Of a stretch of 64,000 nucleotides of DNA, positions 13,032 to 24,415 are shown in pieces. Each line of letters opens with the position of its first letter. The stretch's first letter is position 1. The stretch comes from Poecilobothrus nobilitatus (taxonomy: Eukaryota > Arthropoda > Insecta > Diptera > Dolichopodidae). Location of the stretch: positions 270,436,515 to 270,500,514 of the forward strand of contig OX352773.1 in assembly GCA_947095535.1 (NCBI GenBank), read 5' to 3'. The notes under the pieces were generated by a model. That model was not told where the DNA came from. It did not search any database and worked only from the letters and a program-made list of their open reading frames with translations. Both the position numbers and the translations under genes were made by a program.

Positions 13032-13641
13032 TTATAACATCGGATAATTTCGGCAATATTTAATTAATATATGTTCTATTATTTTTCAATTTAAATTTTG
13101 AATTTAATTTTCTAGATATACTTTAGGTACTATAGGTACATTGTTAAATACTGTTTAAACTTCATTAAGAGATACCTTAGATCATGTGATGAAACGCAAT
13201 ATGGACTCAACTAAGCGATGGGGACACTAAGGGCTTAAAAAAGCCCATTAAAAATTGATGGGAGCAATTTACTTAGAGAGCCATAGCACCTTCATTTATC
13301 GAACTAAGGGCCCCTATCAAGGCTTAAACGAAAGTGCTGAATATTTTCCTTTCAAAGACGTGTATAGTGTTATAAGATATTAAACGGTTACGGTGCAGGG
13401 TGTTTAAGAAAAAAAAGAGCTTTTTGAAGGCCTTAGTGCCCCCATCGCTTTGTTGAGCCCATCACGTGAGCGTTACATCACATGATCTAAGGTATCTCTT
13501 AATGAAGTTTAAACAGTATTTAACAATGTACCTATAGTACCTAAAGTATATGTAGAAAATTAAATTCAAAATTTAAATTGAAAAATAATAGAACATATAT
13601 TAATTAAATATTGCTGAAATTATCCGATAGTGATATTATAA
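13032..13641. repeat. long inverted repeat (foldback element or MITE with long arms)
   Basis: The left arm, about 13032-13246, is repeated as its reverse complement at about 13417-13641, with roughly 170 bp of spacer. Aligning the arms by eye from CGGATAATTTC (13041) against its partner ending at 13626, the outer 150 bp or so differ at only two positions. Inner parts around CTAAGCGATGGGG are more diverged and carry small indels. Near the outer ends the arms differ by a 6-bp gap, and both reach a TTATAA word. The inner arms and spacer are much richer in G and C than the surroundings. There is no coding frame. Foldback transposons, MITEs with long terminal repeats and hairpin-RNA loci all fit; the sequence alone does not separate them. 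The high arm identity suggests a recent origin or arm-to-arm conversion. Confidence 0.9.
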
Positions 13642-13938
13642 TTGAGAAAATTAAGGGAAAAATATTATTGTTCTATATTTATTTATAGAGTAGATTATTA
13701 TAGATATAATTTATGAAATTTATGCGCTATCATAAAATGATATGTCCTGAATTTCTTTGTAATATGTAAAGTGTACTTATAATTTTTTTTTACTATTTAA
13801 TATACAACACGTATATTCCATTTATTTATTTAATATGTTTCATTAATAAATTTTCTCACCTAATTTTTTTTTTTTTATTGATCATATCTATATTGTAGGC
13901 AGACAGAAATTATATTATTATTTAGTTATACATATGTA

Positions 13939-14295
13939 TACAGTGTGGCCAAAATTTATAGAACTTATTGAAACAAAAATGAATATTTGATTCAATTGAA
14001 AATTTTTAGAAGTTTTTTTTTTAAAACGAACAATAATTTTTTGATAGAAGTAATCAATGTCTATTCGAGATCTTATGTAAGAATCATTTATCAAGAAATA
14101 AGTACCTCATTATAAGGGGAAAAATGAGTATTTTCTTCATTAAATTATAAGAAAATTGGTTACAAGTAGAAATAAAAATTTTATATTTAGAAATAAAAAT
14201 TAATTAACTGTTAATAATGTTAAAAATATTTAAAATTATTTATGTTCACTATTATGTAAATAATAAATGTTATTAATTAGTAGAGGTGCACTGTA
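13939..14295. mobile_element. possible Tc1-like element remnant
   Basis: TACAGTGTGGCCAAAATTTA at 13939 resembles the outer end of Tc1-type transposons (TA target, then CAGTGnnGGCCAAAA). At 14289-14295 CACTGTA gives the mirrored five bases and TA. Beyond CAGTG the two ends do not match each other, so only the left end is suggestive and the right boundary is weak. There is no transposase in the 350 bp between. It starts about 300 bp from the long inverted repeat but appears unrelated to it. Confidence 0.3.
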
Positions 14296-15796
14296 CTTCA
14301 TTATAATGTAAAACATAATATGTAATTAATTTTTTTTTTGCGCTAATAGCGTAAATAATTTAAAAAAAAAACACTTTTATTTTAGACCATTTTACAAAAA
14401 CAGATAAAAAAAGAATCTGAAAGCAAGAATACTCACTTCCCTTTTCTGTGTTATGTTCGTGTTATTTTCATGTTTAGTGTAGGTGTCAAAAGACTTTTTT
14501 TTTTAATTTTATTTTGACGTGTAATTGTCATTTATCAATTTTTGACTTAAAAAATATGGTAGTATTTTACCGACAGATTTGACAATATTTGTTAGAGTGT
14601 CTGAGCATGTTTAAAGGAGGACAATGAATTGATGAAAATATTAAATGGGAAAATTTAATTTAACCAAAAATTTTTGGATCTACCCAACAAAAAGAAAAAA
14701 TGGTAAAAGTTGCTGAATCATTTAATTTTTCTTGCTACCAAGTATTACTACTAAATTTAAGTGTTTTTTATTGTCTCTAATATAGCAGAACATGTGCTCA
14801 CAAAGTTTTCTTTTGTTAAAAATTGTATGTATTTTATGTTTATAATAAAACATTGTTTGGATTATAAGTTCACTATCTATCTTTTTATTTTATTTTTTTT
14901 TTTAATTTTTAGACTGAAAATATTCGTTGTGTTTTAAACATTTAATTTGTGTGAAGGTGATAAAAGTAAAATTTACCAACAAATGAATAATTTTGGAGTA
15001 ACAAGTTCAAATTATATAATTAATTAGCTTTAAACAAATAAATAAAAAAAAATATACTGTTAGATTCTAATAAAATATATGATTTTATAAATAGTTTTTT
15101 AGTTATAGTAAAATAAATTGTTTTGTCAGATTGGAATTCTAGAATTTTCAAAAAAAGTTAAATATATTATGATGTAGAATTACCGAAAAAATATTGGTTG
15201 TAAATATATGATTAAAATATATTAACATTTATAAAACTGTTGGTGATATTCTATCAGATTCTAGAAGACAAACTGATCAATTTAGATTGTAGTATGGTTG
15301 TTTATAATCTTATAAAATTAGAGCAAAGACTTAAAATTTTAGAGTTTTAGTAGTAGTTTTTAATATTTATGATGTACAAATTGAAATTATAATTAATGTA
15401 TTTTTTTTTATTGTCAGTAAATTTCATAAGTATTCATTTGGAATCATAAGACTCTTTATTTTAATTGTTAAACTATCTAAAACATAGTTTTAATATATGA
15501 CTTGCAAATTTAAAAAAAAATGCAATTATTACGCCGTAATAGTATAGAATTCTTTTTTATTAAGTTAAAACAATCGTGACTTTCAAAGTTCTAATTAATT
15601 ATTTTTAGAAAATTCATCCTAAACTTAAAATTTTGCTTTCAATACGATATTTAACTAAATCGACGACTTTTTAATAATTTTTTTAATTTAAGAACATTAG
15701 AATAATTGTACTGAAAATTAAAACATTGTACATTGTAAAACACTTTACAATTTATACATACAATGCATTTGTCCTCTTGTCAATTTATTGTCATTT
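14296..15796. other. AT-rich non-coding stretch, no gene seen
   Basis: Only short A and T runs and ordinary AT-rich sequence are visible. No exon, RNA gene or transposon end was recognised. Confidence 0.65.
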
Positions 15797-15800
15797 GTTT

Positions 15801-15832
15801 TTATACCCGTGCGATAAGTATCGGGTATAATA
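15801..15832. repeat. terminal hairpin TTATACCCG...CGGGTATAA
   Basis: Nine bases (15801-15809) pair perfectly with 15824-15832 around a 14-base loop, at the minus-strand 3' end of repeat copy A. A TATACCC...GGGTATA hairpin is a familiar word in dispersed Drosophila repeats, and Helitrons carry a hairpin shortly before their 3' end. The CTRR terminus expected of a Helitron is not visible right after it. Confidence 0.6.
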
Positions 15833-16168
15833 AAATTACTTCTCCGTTTGTAACACCTCGAAATAAGTAAGATAGATATACATTCAAAGGTATGGATCGG
15901 AGCTGCAGCCCTTCAAAGTTCGAAAAAGTTCTATATTTAAATTTTTATAAATAAAGGCTCTATAAGGTATATCTTCAATTTGAAAATGCCAAACGATAGC
16001 TGCTTTTATGAGCTTTACAAATATAAGTACATATATATAATAAATATATACTTGTGCCATACGATATCTTAATTTACCGTTATGCGAAACTGAATTCTTT
16101 CTTCTATATTCTAAATAGTTTAAGTTAGAAACTTGAAATTTGAGAGGAGACATATCTTTGAAAATAAG

Positions 16169-16345
16169 TATGAGTCACTTCACAAAATATTTTTGTATCG
16201 CCCCCCGTTTCGGAGCTGTATGGGGTCAAAAACTAAAAATTCCTTATTTTTAAACAGTATGACTCGTTTCAGAAAATATTTTTGTATCGCCCCCCGTTTC
16301 TGAGCTGTATGGGGTCAAAAACTAAAAATTCCTTATTTTTAAACA
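16169..16345 (+). repeat. two tandem copies of an 89-bp unit inside repeat copy A
   Basis: The unit at 16169-16257 is repeated at 16258-16345. Both carry TTTTTGTATCGCCCCCCG, GAGCTGTATGGGGTC and ATTCCTTATTTTTAAACA, with only a few differences at the start of the unit. The other two family copies have a single, more diverged equivalent, so this is a local duplication in copy A. The six-C run followed by CG stands out in such AT-rich sequence. Confidence 0.9.
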
Positions 16346-16482
16346 CCTCTATCTTGAACACCTGTTAAACTTTTTTTGTAGTAATATACAAAAATGAATG
16401 CTTCAACATTATATTTTTATTTCTCAACTTTTCTTAATAATATAGGGCTACCTTAAAATTGACGAAAGTGTGTCTTCATTTT

Positions 16483-17089
16483 CTAAATTTTTTTAACAAT
16501 TTTGCATTTTTTTTATTCGATAATTTGAAATTGTTGAGGCTGATGCGTAATACAAAAAAAATAAAATAATTAAAAATTATAACGGTTTTGGTTAAAAGTT
16601 TTGGATTGATAATTGTTAAGTGGGAGGTTAGAATCTGCTTTTGAAGAATGTATAAACATATAGTTTGAATATATGTACAAACCATAGTTCTAGAAATTAT
16701 AAAATTCACCAAATTATTTTAAAATACTGAAAAATTAAAAAAATAATATTATAAGCAGAGTGACAGACTATGAACATACTAACGGTTTTGTACGGGTATC
16801 TAAGAGTTGACAAAGGTAAATGTATTCTTCCTCGTTTTAAACAAATTTATAATTAGTTTTAAACGACAAGTGTTCAAGAGTAATAAAAATTTATGAATTT
16901 GTAAACGCGTTTTAAATTTCAAGAAGATATTCAAAATCCAGTAAATAATGTCCTTTGTTTGTAGAATAAATATTGCTAGGATTTTGAGAGTTGGCAACAA
17001 AATCAGTTATCCATATTTGATTTTAACACCGTGTTAAACAATATTTCGTGATTTGGTTTGTTGTTAAATGCTATTATTTATTTCGCGAC
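16483..17089. other. AT-rich stretch between repeat copy A and a LINE scrap
   Basis: It may hold the 5' end of repeat copy A on the minus strand, because words such as GCAGAGTGACAGACTATGAAC near 16755 and GTACGGGTATC near 16790 recall parts of that family. Two minus-strand frames of 66 and 78 codons lie here. They are rich in K, N, I, L and F, match nothing I know, and are treated as chance. Confidence 0.4.
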
Positions 17090-17420
17090 GCATTTGTCAG
17101 ACGCAAAAATAACTGTTTGCCAGAAAATTCTTATTTCATGTAAAATAAGATCTGCCCAAACCTTTGGTGCGATATTTGCTCAAACACAAACTCGGTCGTT
17201 TTATACTATAAGAGCTGGAACCTCAGATGCACCGCAAAATGAATGCTGATGTTGAGTTTCTCGCAGAAGTAAATCGTCTGTTGATCGTTGGCTACTAAAG
17301 CCGTATTGGCGATCGTTTAGAATACGTGATCTATTCAAGTTACCTTTGGTTTACCAACATTCTCATTACCAGTATTTTGGAAAGAACCGAAGCAATGGCA
17401 TTTGGACGGTAGTTTTAGGG
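17090..17420 (-). pseudogene. LINE reverse-transcriptase fragment (N-terminal palm/fingers)
   Basis: On the minus strand the translation gives IASVLSKILVMRMLVNQR (about 17340-17400), then NDRQYGF at 17297-17318 in the sense LNDRQYGFSSQRSTDDLL. This matches the conserved start of LINE reverse transcriptases, where the pattern is a S-hydrophobic-SK block, a VNxRL block, then DRQYGFRxxRST(G/D)DLL. Weaker similarity continues toward 17090, with KVWADLILHE where family members have AFDRVWH. There are several frameshifts and stops and no flanking endonuclease. This part of the enzyme is missing from the LINE at 2644-4328, but nothing shows they came from one insertion. The frame at 17335-17613 overlaps it in another reading frame and is not the gene. 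Confidence 0.6.
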
Positions 17421-20400
17421 ATCGTTTTTTTCTTCTTTTTCGAAAAACTATACTAAAACAACAAAAATTCCGTAAGTATATAAAAATTAAAAAAAAAATC
17501 CTGTCAAAATTATTTAGTACAAAAATAATTTTAGTTGAATTTTTGATTTGGTGTTTTGTATTTTTACTGAATTTAACTTGAACTGGATTTCGTAATAAAC
17601 CAAATATTATCATATATTTGTGGAGTTAAAAATTTTCTAGGATAACTTTAATGTAAAAAAAAAAGAAAAGTCTTACGAGTGACAAACGTATTAATTAAAA
17701 TCTATCTTTTCTTTTGCGAATGCTCCACTGTTTTTTTTTTTTACAAATACAAACTTCATAATTAAAATATTTAAAAAATTAACAAAAATTTTTCGCTAAT
17801 TTGCAATATGTTCAACTATTGATTAATCTTCGTAATCCTTAGTAATTATAATATTTTATGCATATCTTGAGAATATTTTTCTCTTAAACTGAAACAAAAA
17901 ATTTTCTAAATATTTTTTATAAATGGTAGATGAAAATATTTTCTGACAAAAATGGATTTAAAAAGACAAAATTCCTAATTTATCTTACTTTGTGTTGATT
18001 GCTTCTATATTATGTTTGTATGTAGATATATAAATATACATCATCTACACCTACCTATACTAAGAGGATATATATACATACATACAAAATTATTTATGTA
18101 TAATGTATGTACATATTAATGTATCATCTATATTTGTTTTTTACAAAAAAAAAAAACAAACCCACTCACTTATCATACAAATTTACACATGGCGCTATTT
18201 TGCATAAAGAATTTTTCTGAATATTCATTGTGTTGCTTGTGTTGCTCCTTTCTTTTGCTTGTCGTTGATTTGATTTTTCACTGTAAATTTTTTTTTATAT
18301 TACTTATTGTGTTATGACGACATAACCTGTCTATTTAAAGTTTAACCATTAAATCTGGTATTTGGTCGCACAAGTTTGAAATATTTTACAACATGTTTCT
18401 TTTTGCCTTTTTTTCATCTCGATTACTGGTATGTCAAAATTTTTGTTATTCATGTACATTATCTGGGTATTATACGCGCGGTTTATATGTAAATATTAAA
18501 CATCAGAAGGAACAACAAAAACATTTTGTTAGACTCGCTTCTAACTGAGTCAACATGTTAGTGACTTATTGGTTTCTAAGTGTTGGAATTTGTTTATATT
18601 TGCTTTGTAATTTTATTTAAATTTGTTTAATTTTAGGCTTAAATATGTATAAAATCATTCAAAAAATACATAAATAATATTGCTTAGGCAGTGTTCGCAG
18701 TAATGATTTTTTTTTGTTTTTAATTGAAGAAATAGAAAAGATATTTGTGTGGAATAAAAATAATATCAAAAGCTACAAACTTTATAGCTTTTACTGTGCC
18801 AAGTCAACTTAAATAAAAAAAAGTCTAGTGATTCTAGTGAAAATTTTTTTATTTGCTATTAAGTTCTTATGTTGTATGACATCTTCTTCCTTGGGTTTTC
18901 ATACTGCACTAGGTTTGAGTGTTCTCCTTCGAAATTTCATTTAAGAACTTCTAGAGCCTGAATTATATATTTTTTTATTAGATATATTATTAGATCAGTA
19001 TTATGATTAAAGGCATCCTCTGTTGTTGTTAAAATATTTCAGTATCTCGTTGAAAATGAATTTAATGCCATTATTGTCTAATCTAGCCAAAGCACCGATA
19101 TGATTTATTCGTATTTCATTTGTAATTCAGATTTTTGTTATTTAAATTGTTCCGTTTAATATTTTTGTTTTTAGTTTTCTCTTTGTCACCACTATTTAAT
19201 TTTCATTGTAACTAGCTAATGTTAGTAGTTTAAGAAAAAATAAAAACCAAAAGAATTAAAATTAAAGTTTTGCCTTTTGTACAATGAATTAAATGAATTG
19301 GTAGAAAATCTGTAATGTTGATTGTAATATTTTAGTATAATGTATAGTATGCATATTTCCAGCCTGATTATATTGATGATGTTTGTATGATGTTTGAAGG
19401 TAATGGTAAAAATTATAATTTTTGTAAATGCAAATAGAAAATAACTTTTAAAAAAAAAACTATGTTCAGGTGTGCAGTTTCATAGTAGTCATCTTGTAGT
19501 TTGTATATTAAACAGAAAACATTTTCATTTTCTTACGATTATTACATAAACGCCAATAAATAATGTTTGTAACTGGTTACAAAAAAAGAAAAAGCACATA
19601 TTTATATTTTTTAAATTACGTTTATGTATTTTATATACTTTATTATGTTTTTGCATAACATACTTATGTGAGTAGCATTACGATATTGAAGCCTTGAATC
19701 AGGTCGTCAACATGTTATTTTTCTTCAGTTCTTAGTTTTCTGACAGTTTTACTCACTTTATACACTAAGTTTACTCATTTTTTTTTTTTTTATTTCTTGC
19801 AAATAATGAAAAAAAAAAAATATTTTTTATTTATTTAGTTTTGTAATGATGACTGTAAGAATATACAATATAATATAACAGAAATCATAATAACAAACAA
19901 TTTAAACTAGAAGTTTAAAAAGAAGGTGCTCTTCATGTATTCTTTTTGTTCATAATCGTTATATTTTATCTTCTATTCTATACTTTATACTTCTATTTCT
20001 GTTTTTTATTTTAAATTTTTTTTTTTTGGATTTCTGTGTGAATTCACTTGGAATATTTTTTTTTTTCATAAATAAATGTGATGATGATGATAAAATAAAA
20101 TGACGATGATACTCAATATAATAGTTGTATGATACGTTTTTCTTTCTTATAAAACCTATTTACGAGTAGATGAATAGGTGTATATAACATAACTTATAAA
20201 TGAATAAGTTTTCCTACACACATATATAACAATTTAATCTATGGCATCTATACTATCTTGTTTATAGTATCTAGAAACGTTAAATTCAAAAACAAAATAA
20301 AAACACAATTTTACTTTTATATTTTCATTTGTATATATTATATATATACAAGATCATTTTCAAGTGTATGTGGTAAAAAGATGGTTGTACCTTCGGTAGA

Positions 20401-20816
20401 ACAAAGCGCTCATTCACCGTGAAATTTCTGTTTTCTGTGCTTCTGTAAGAATATTTACTTTATTAAAAATTCCTTTCTTTTTCTTTTTTGATGTTTTCGC
20501 CAAGAAAGTCATATCTCTTTTTCATTTACAATTAATACAATGATAATGATGATCATCATCAGTGTCAGAAAAGTGTGATGATTTCTAAAGATGGAGTACA
20601 AATACTTAATTTACACAAAAAGATGAAATTTTTTGTTTATAACGATGATACTGATGGTGGCGATGATGATGATGATGATGATAATGATGATCATAATGAA
20701 ATATATTATCTGTTCAATACTAACCAGTGTTATTAATAAACATAAAAGATCTATCAGAGATTTTGTTGATTTAATTATTGACAAAAGTATGAAAAAAAAA
20801 ATTGAGAGATTTAACT
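17421..20816. other. AT-rich non-coding stretch with a GAT microsatellite at its right end
   Basis: No gene or transposon is recognised. T and A runs lie near 17730, 18145, 19775 and 20015. A patch near 20380-20450 is less AT-rich and unassigned. About seven GAT units lie at 20662-20682, with degenerate GAT words around them and near 20540. The frames called on both strands over 20611-20841 arise from this triplet repeat. Confidence 0.6.
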
Positions 20817-21567
20817 GAAAACAAGTAATCGAAAAAACCAAGGGTTTTTAATAAAGTACATTTCCAAAATTAAAAAATATTCCATAATAAGCCTAGAGTA
20901 AAGAGTAGATATATTGAAAAATAAATTTATAATAATATAAATTAAGTATTTTATTAATACAAATTACGAATAGGAATAATAATAATAAGAAAAAATTGAG
21001 AAAAGTCAAATCATACTTTCGTCAATTATAAAGTAACCCTATATTATTAAGAAAAATTATTAACACAAACTAAAATATAATGTTGGAGCTTTAATTTTTG
21101 TATAATACTTCAAAAAGATTTGGGCACCTAAGTTACAGGTGTATAAAAATAGAGAATTTTCAGTTTCTGACCTCTTACAGCGACACAAAAATATTTCCTG
21201 AAATGTCTCATACTTATTTCCAAAGGTCTAACCCCTCTCAAAATTTCAAGCTTCTAATTTAAACCGTTTGAAAGATTACAAAGAGTCCAAATTTTTGCAA
21301 AAATTAAGTTTCACATAACGGTAGAACCTCTGCTATAACAATTTAAAGATAGGGTTTTTCCGAACTTTGTAGGGTTGTCGCTTCGTAACGGATAGGGCTA
21401 CAGAAAAAAGTTGTTCCACAAAATTAGTTTTTTGGCGATGCTCACCCGTATTTAAAATTTCATTTGCTTTATTTCAAACGGTGTAGAAGTTTTGAAAACA
21501 TGGTAATAGACGGACGGACAGAGTGAAACTAATAAGCACATTTTCCAAATTTTTTTGAAAATGTGCT
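20817..21567 (+). mobile_element. dispersed repeat family, copy B
   Basis: It opens with AACAAGTAATCGAAAAAACC, as copy C opens with AACAAGTAATGGAAAAGCC, and then shares with C nearly all blocks in order: ATATTCCATAATA, GTCAATT...TATTATTAAG, ACAGGTGTnTAAAAATA, CTCATACTTATTTnCAAAG, CAAAATTTCAAG, TAACGGTA, GTAACGGATnGGGCT, AAGTTGTTCCACAAAATT and CAGAGTGAAA. It lacks a central stretch present in A and C (the part with ATCGTTTGGCATTTTCA). It ends in GACGGACGGACAGAGTG and a perfect hairpin. It has no coding capacity. Confidence 0.75.
21535..21567. repeat. perfect 11-bp stem hairpin at the end of repeat copy B
   Basis: AGCACATTTTC (21535-21545) pairs exactly with GAAAATGTGCT (21557-21567) across an 11-base loop. 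Copy C has a worn version (CACATTTTTT...AAAAGTGCT) at the matching place, so the hairpin belongs to the family and probably marks its 3' end. CTAA overlaps the end of the stem, which is not the spacing seen in classic Helitrons. Confidence 0.75.
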
Positions 21568-23634
21568 AAAAAGGAAATATAGTATTATAGTGGTTTTAGA
21601 ATTTTTACAGTTTCGATTTTTTTTTCGCTTATTGAATTTTGTTTGCTACAATAATGTTTGACTAAATACTTTAATGTACCTTATATAATATTTTTTTGAT
21701 TTTTTTTTTTTAGTTATGGGCTTAAAGTAGTTTTTCTGGAGATTCTCAATAATTTTTTTTTCATTTCTTTTGATCAAATATCATCTAGAGTTTCCATAAA
21801 ATTTGATATTTTATCATAAATTAATTTTAAAAATTGAATTTTTTAAATTAACGTCTGATGAAGTTGTAGGTATATAATTTTTTAGTGGTCCATATATTGC
21901 AAATACTTATGTATATTTAAATTTTTAGATTTGAAAAGGCAGATACAAAAAATTCCTAAGAAATTCTCAATTTATTGAATGCAGTAAAATATACATACAT
22001 TTATACATATTTCTAAAAATTGAATTTAAATTGATTAAGGTTCAGTTTTAATATTTTATATTATTAATGCATGTAAGTATTTGCAAAGAAATTATTCTGC
22101 AAAAAATTTAAGAAAATAGTGGTAAAGCAAAATTAAAAAGTGACATTGTATAATTTTTTATTAAGTTGCAATATCTAGTCTAATAATTATTGAAAATAAA
22201 ATATCATATCATTGTCTAGTAGTCAATAATATTAAATCTTTAACTTTGAGTAAGCTCAAATATTGAATTTATAAAACTTTAATTGAATTTTAATATGTTT
22301 TGTATTATGTATTGATAAAGTTGTTTACGTATTGATACAGTCACAAAAAAAAAGTGTTTAAAATGTTTGGAAAATATATGGCAATTTAAAATTTGAAAAG
22401 TGACAGGAAATTTATCCATTGAAATTCCAATAAGCATATTTTGAATTATTTCTTTGAAAATTTAATTGATTCATAATTAATGAGAGAATTAATCGGATGA
22501 GACGCCATTCTATAACAGCATTCCTCTAAATTCTTTCTTTTCTTTATTATACTGTTTAGTGAATTCTATAAGGTATCTGATTACAGTTTTCTATTTTTAA
22601 TCAGATATGAATGTGCCAGTATTTTAATGTTCTATACAATTTTTTTTAGAGTAAAATATTAGCGTTTCTGACTATGTAGTATTAAAATTTTTTGCTTAAA
22701 AAATTATTAAAAAACAATATTTCTGCTGGTCCCTTTACTGTAGTAAATTTAATATTTTATTATAAATTTTGTATCGAATCTGTGAACCATTTTTTGAACA
22801 CTTCCTAATTAATAACAAAAGTAATACGACAATTTCTCAGAAATTAATTTAAAAAAAAAAAAAGAAAATTATTTTTCTTTAATAATAGCAATTAATTCTT
22901 TTTAATTGCATATTAAAACCGTCCCATTTTAAGATCATTCATTTTTTATTACAAAAAAAAATTTAATAATAAAATAACAAAACAAAACAATGTATGATTG
23001 ACTTGATAAAAAAAAAGTTAAACATAACAATATTATGTTGTTATTTCTTTCTCTTTCTATTTTCTTTTAATTTTTCATTTTTTGATTAATAATGACAGGC
23101 AGGCAAACCTAAGGGATTAGAAATTGTTTATTTTTTTTATATCTTTTTTACGTCGAAAGAAGTTAGAAGACCATATTTTATTGGTGGTGGGTGGTCAGGT
23201 CATATTATGTATGGGTACATACTAGACATGTATTAATGAATGACATGTTAAATTTTTTAACATGGTATTTAAAGGGTTAACAAATTGATAAATGAATTTT
23301 TAAATAAAAAAATCAGTAGTGAATTTTTTTTCAACTTTGTGTATATTTTTCTTTTGTTTTGATTTGTCATACATCGTTTCGGTATGCTGCTGAGTAGACA
23401 TAGTTAATAATAAATTGATAGGGTTCTGAGTATTGATGACCCTTTAAAAATTCATAAAATATTAAGTAACAATTTAAATTGTTTTTATACATATATCATA
23501 AAAAAAAAAAGATTTATGTCAAAATAATTTTTCCATTTTTAAATTGTTAATGATATAATTTTTCGATTTTTTTGATTATTTGTTTGATAAAAAATTTAAA
23601 TCAATGTTTAATAAATCTTAGATTGGATTTACTT
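21568..23634. other. AT-rich non-coding stretch, no gene seen
   Basis: It separates repeat copies B and C. It has A/T runs (for example near 22850 and 22950) and no open frame of 60 codons. No transposon end or RNA gene was recognised. Confidence 0.65.
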
Positions 23635-24415
23635 AAAAACAAGTAATGGAAAAGCCGTGGGTTTTTTAAAAAGCTCATTCCCAACTTAAAATATATTCCA
23701 TAATACGTTTTGGGTGAAGAAGTATATTGAATACTTAAAATAAATTTTTAATAATATAAAAATTAAAAAAAATCTGTAGAAAAATTTGTTAGAAAGGGTC
23801 ATCCATCAAGACATACTTGTCAATTTTAAGGTACCATTGTATTATTAAGAAAAGTTATTAACACAAACAAAAATATATTGTTGAGCTTTACTTTTTGTAT
23901 CTTATTTCAAAAAAAAATTGGACAGGTGTTTAAGTTACAGGTGTTTAAAAATAGTGAACTTTCGTTCTGAACTTTCGTTTTTCAAAACTCATACTTATTT
24001 ACAAAGATCTAACTCCCCTCAAAATTTCAAGTTTCTAACATAAACCGTTTGGGATCGAAGGGGCTAAACATTTTGCAAAAATTGAGTTTCGCATAACGGT
24101 AAATTAAAATACTGAAGCATATATTTATTATATACAATTAGAACGCTAATAAAAGTATCTATCGTTTGGCATTTTCAGATTGAAAATATTACTTATTTAA
24201 ATGCAGAACTTTTTCTAACTTTAGGGGGCTGTAATTCCGTAACGGATGGGGCTTCAGAAAAAAGTTGTTCCACAAAATTGGTTTTCTGGTGATGCCTATC
24301 CGTAGTTTAAATTTCATTGATCTATTTCAAACAGTGTAGAAATACGGTGTAGAATTTTTGTATACAGGCAGAGTGAAAATAAACACATTTTTTCAAAAAA
24401 ATTTTTAAAAGTGCT
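23635..24415 (+). mobile_element. dispersed repeat family, copy C
   Basis: It has the same start and end modules as copy B, in the same orientation and 2.8 kb from it. It also keeps the central stretch of copy A: TTTCGCATAACGGTAAATTA, a TATATTTATTATATA word and CTATCGTTTGGCATTTTCA. It is therefore the most complete of the three. The end is worn (CAGGCAGAGTGAAAAT, then an imperfect hairpin to about 24415). No protein is encoded. Confidence 0.75.

Larger units (their letters stand above)
15797..16482 (-). mobile_element. dispersed repeat family, copy A (minus orientation)
   Basis: Read on the minus strand, this shares a run of blocks with the copies at 20817-21567 and 23635-24415: CGTCAATTTTAAGGTA, TATTATTAAGAAAA, a block ending in ACAGGTGTTTAAAAATA, CTCAAATTTCAAGTTTCTAA, TTTCGCATAACGGTA, ATCGTTTGGCATTTTCA and GAACTTTnnAGGG. 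It then leaves the other two and ends in a different module that finishes with the hairpin at 15801-15832. No transposase is encoded. The mosaic build resembles non-autonomous Helitrons or similar elements; that assignment is inference. The family may extend to about 16800, where GATACCCGTAC is read on the minus strand. The 89-codon frame at 15884-16153 lies in the repeat and is not a gene. Confidence 0.75.

Noticed and set aside
20611..20841. Overlapping open frames on both strands (61 and 76 codons) with M and I runs
   Set aside because: They are translations of the GAT repeat and its surroundings. A triplet repeat gives open frames on both strands without being a gene.
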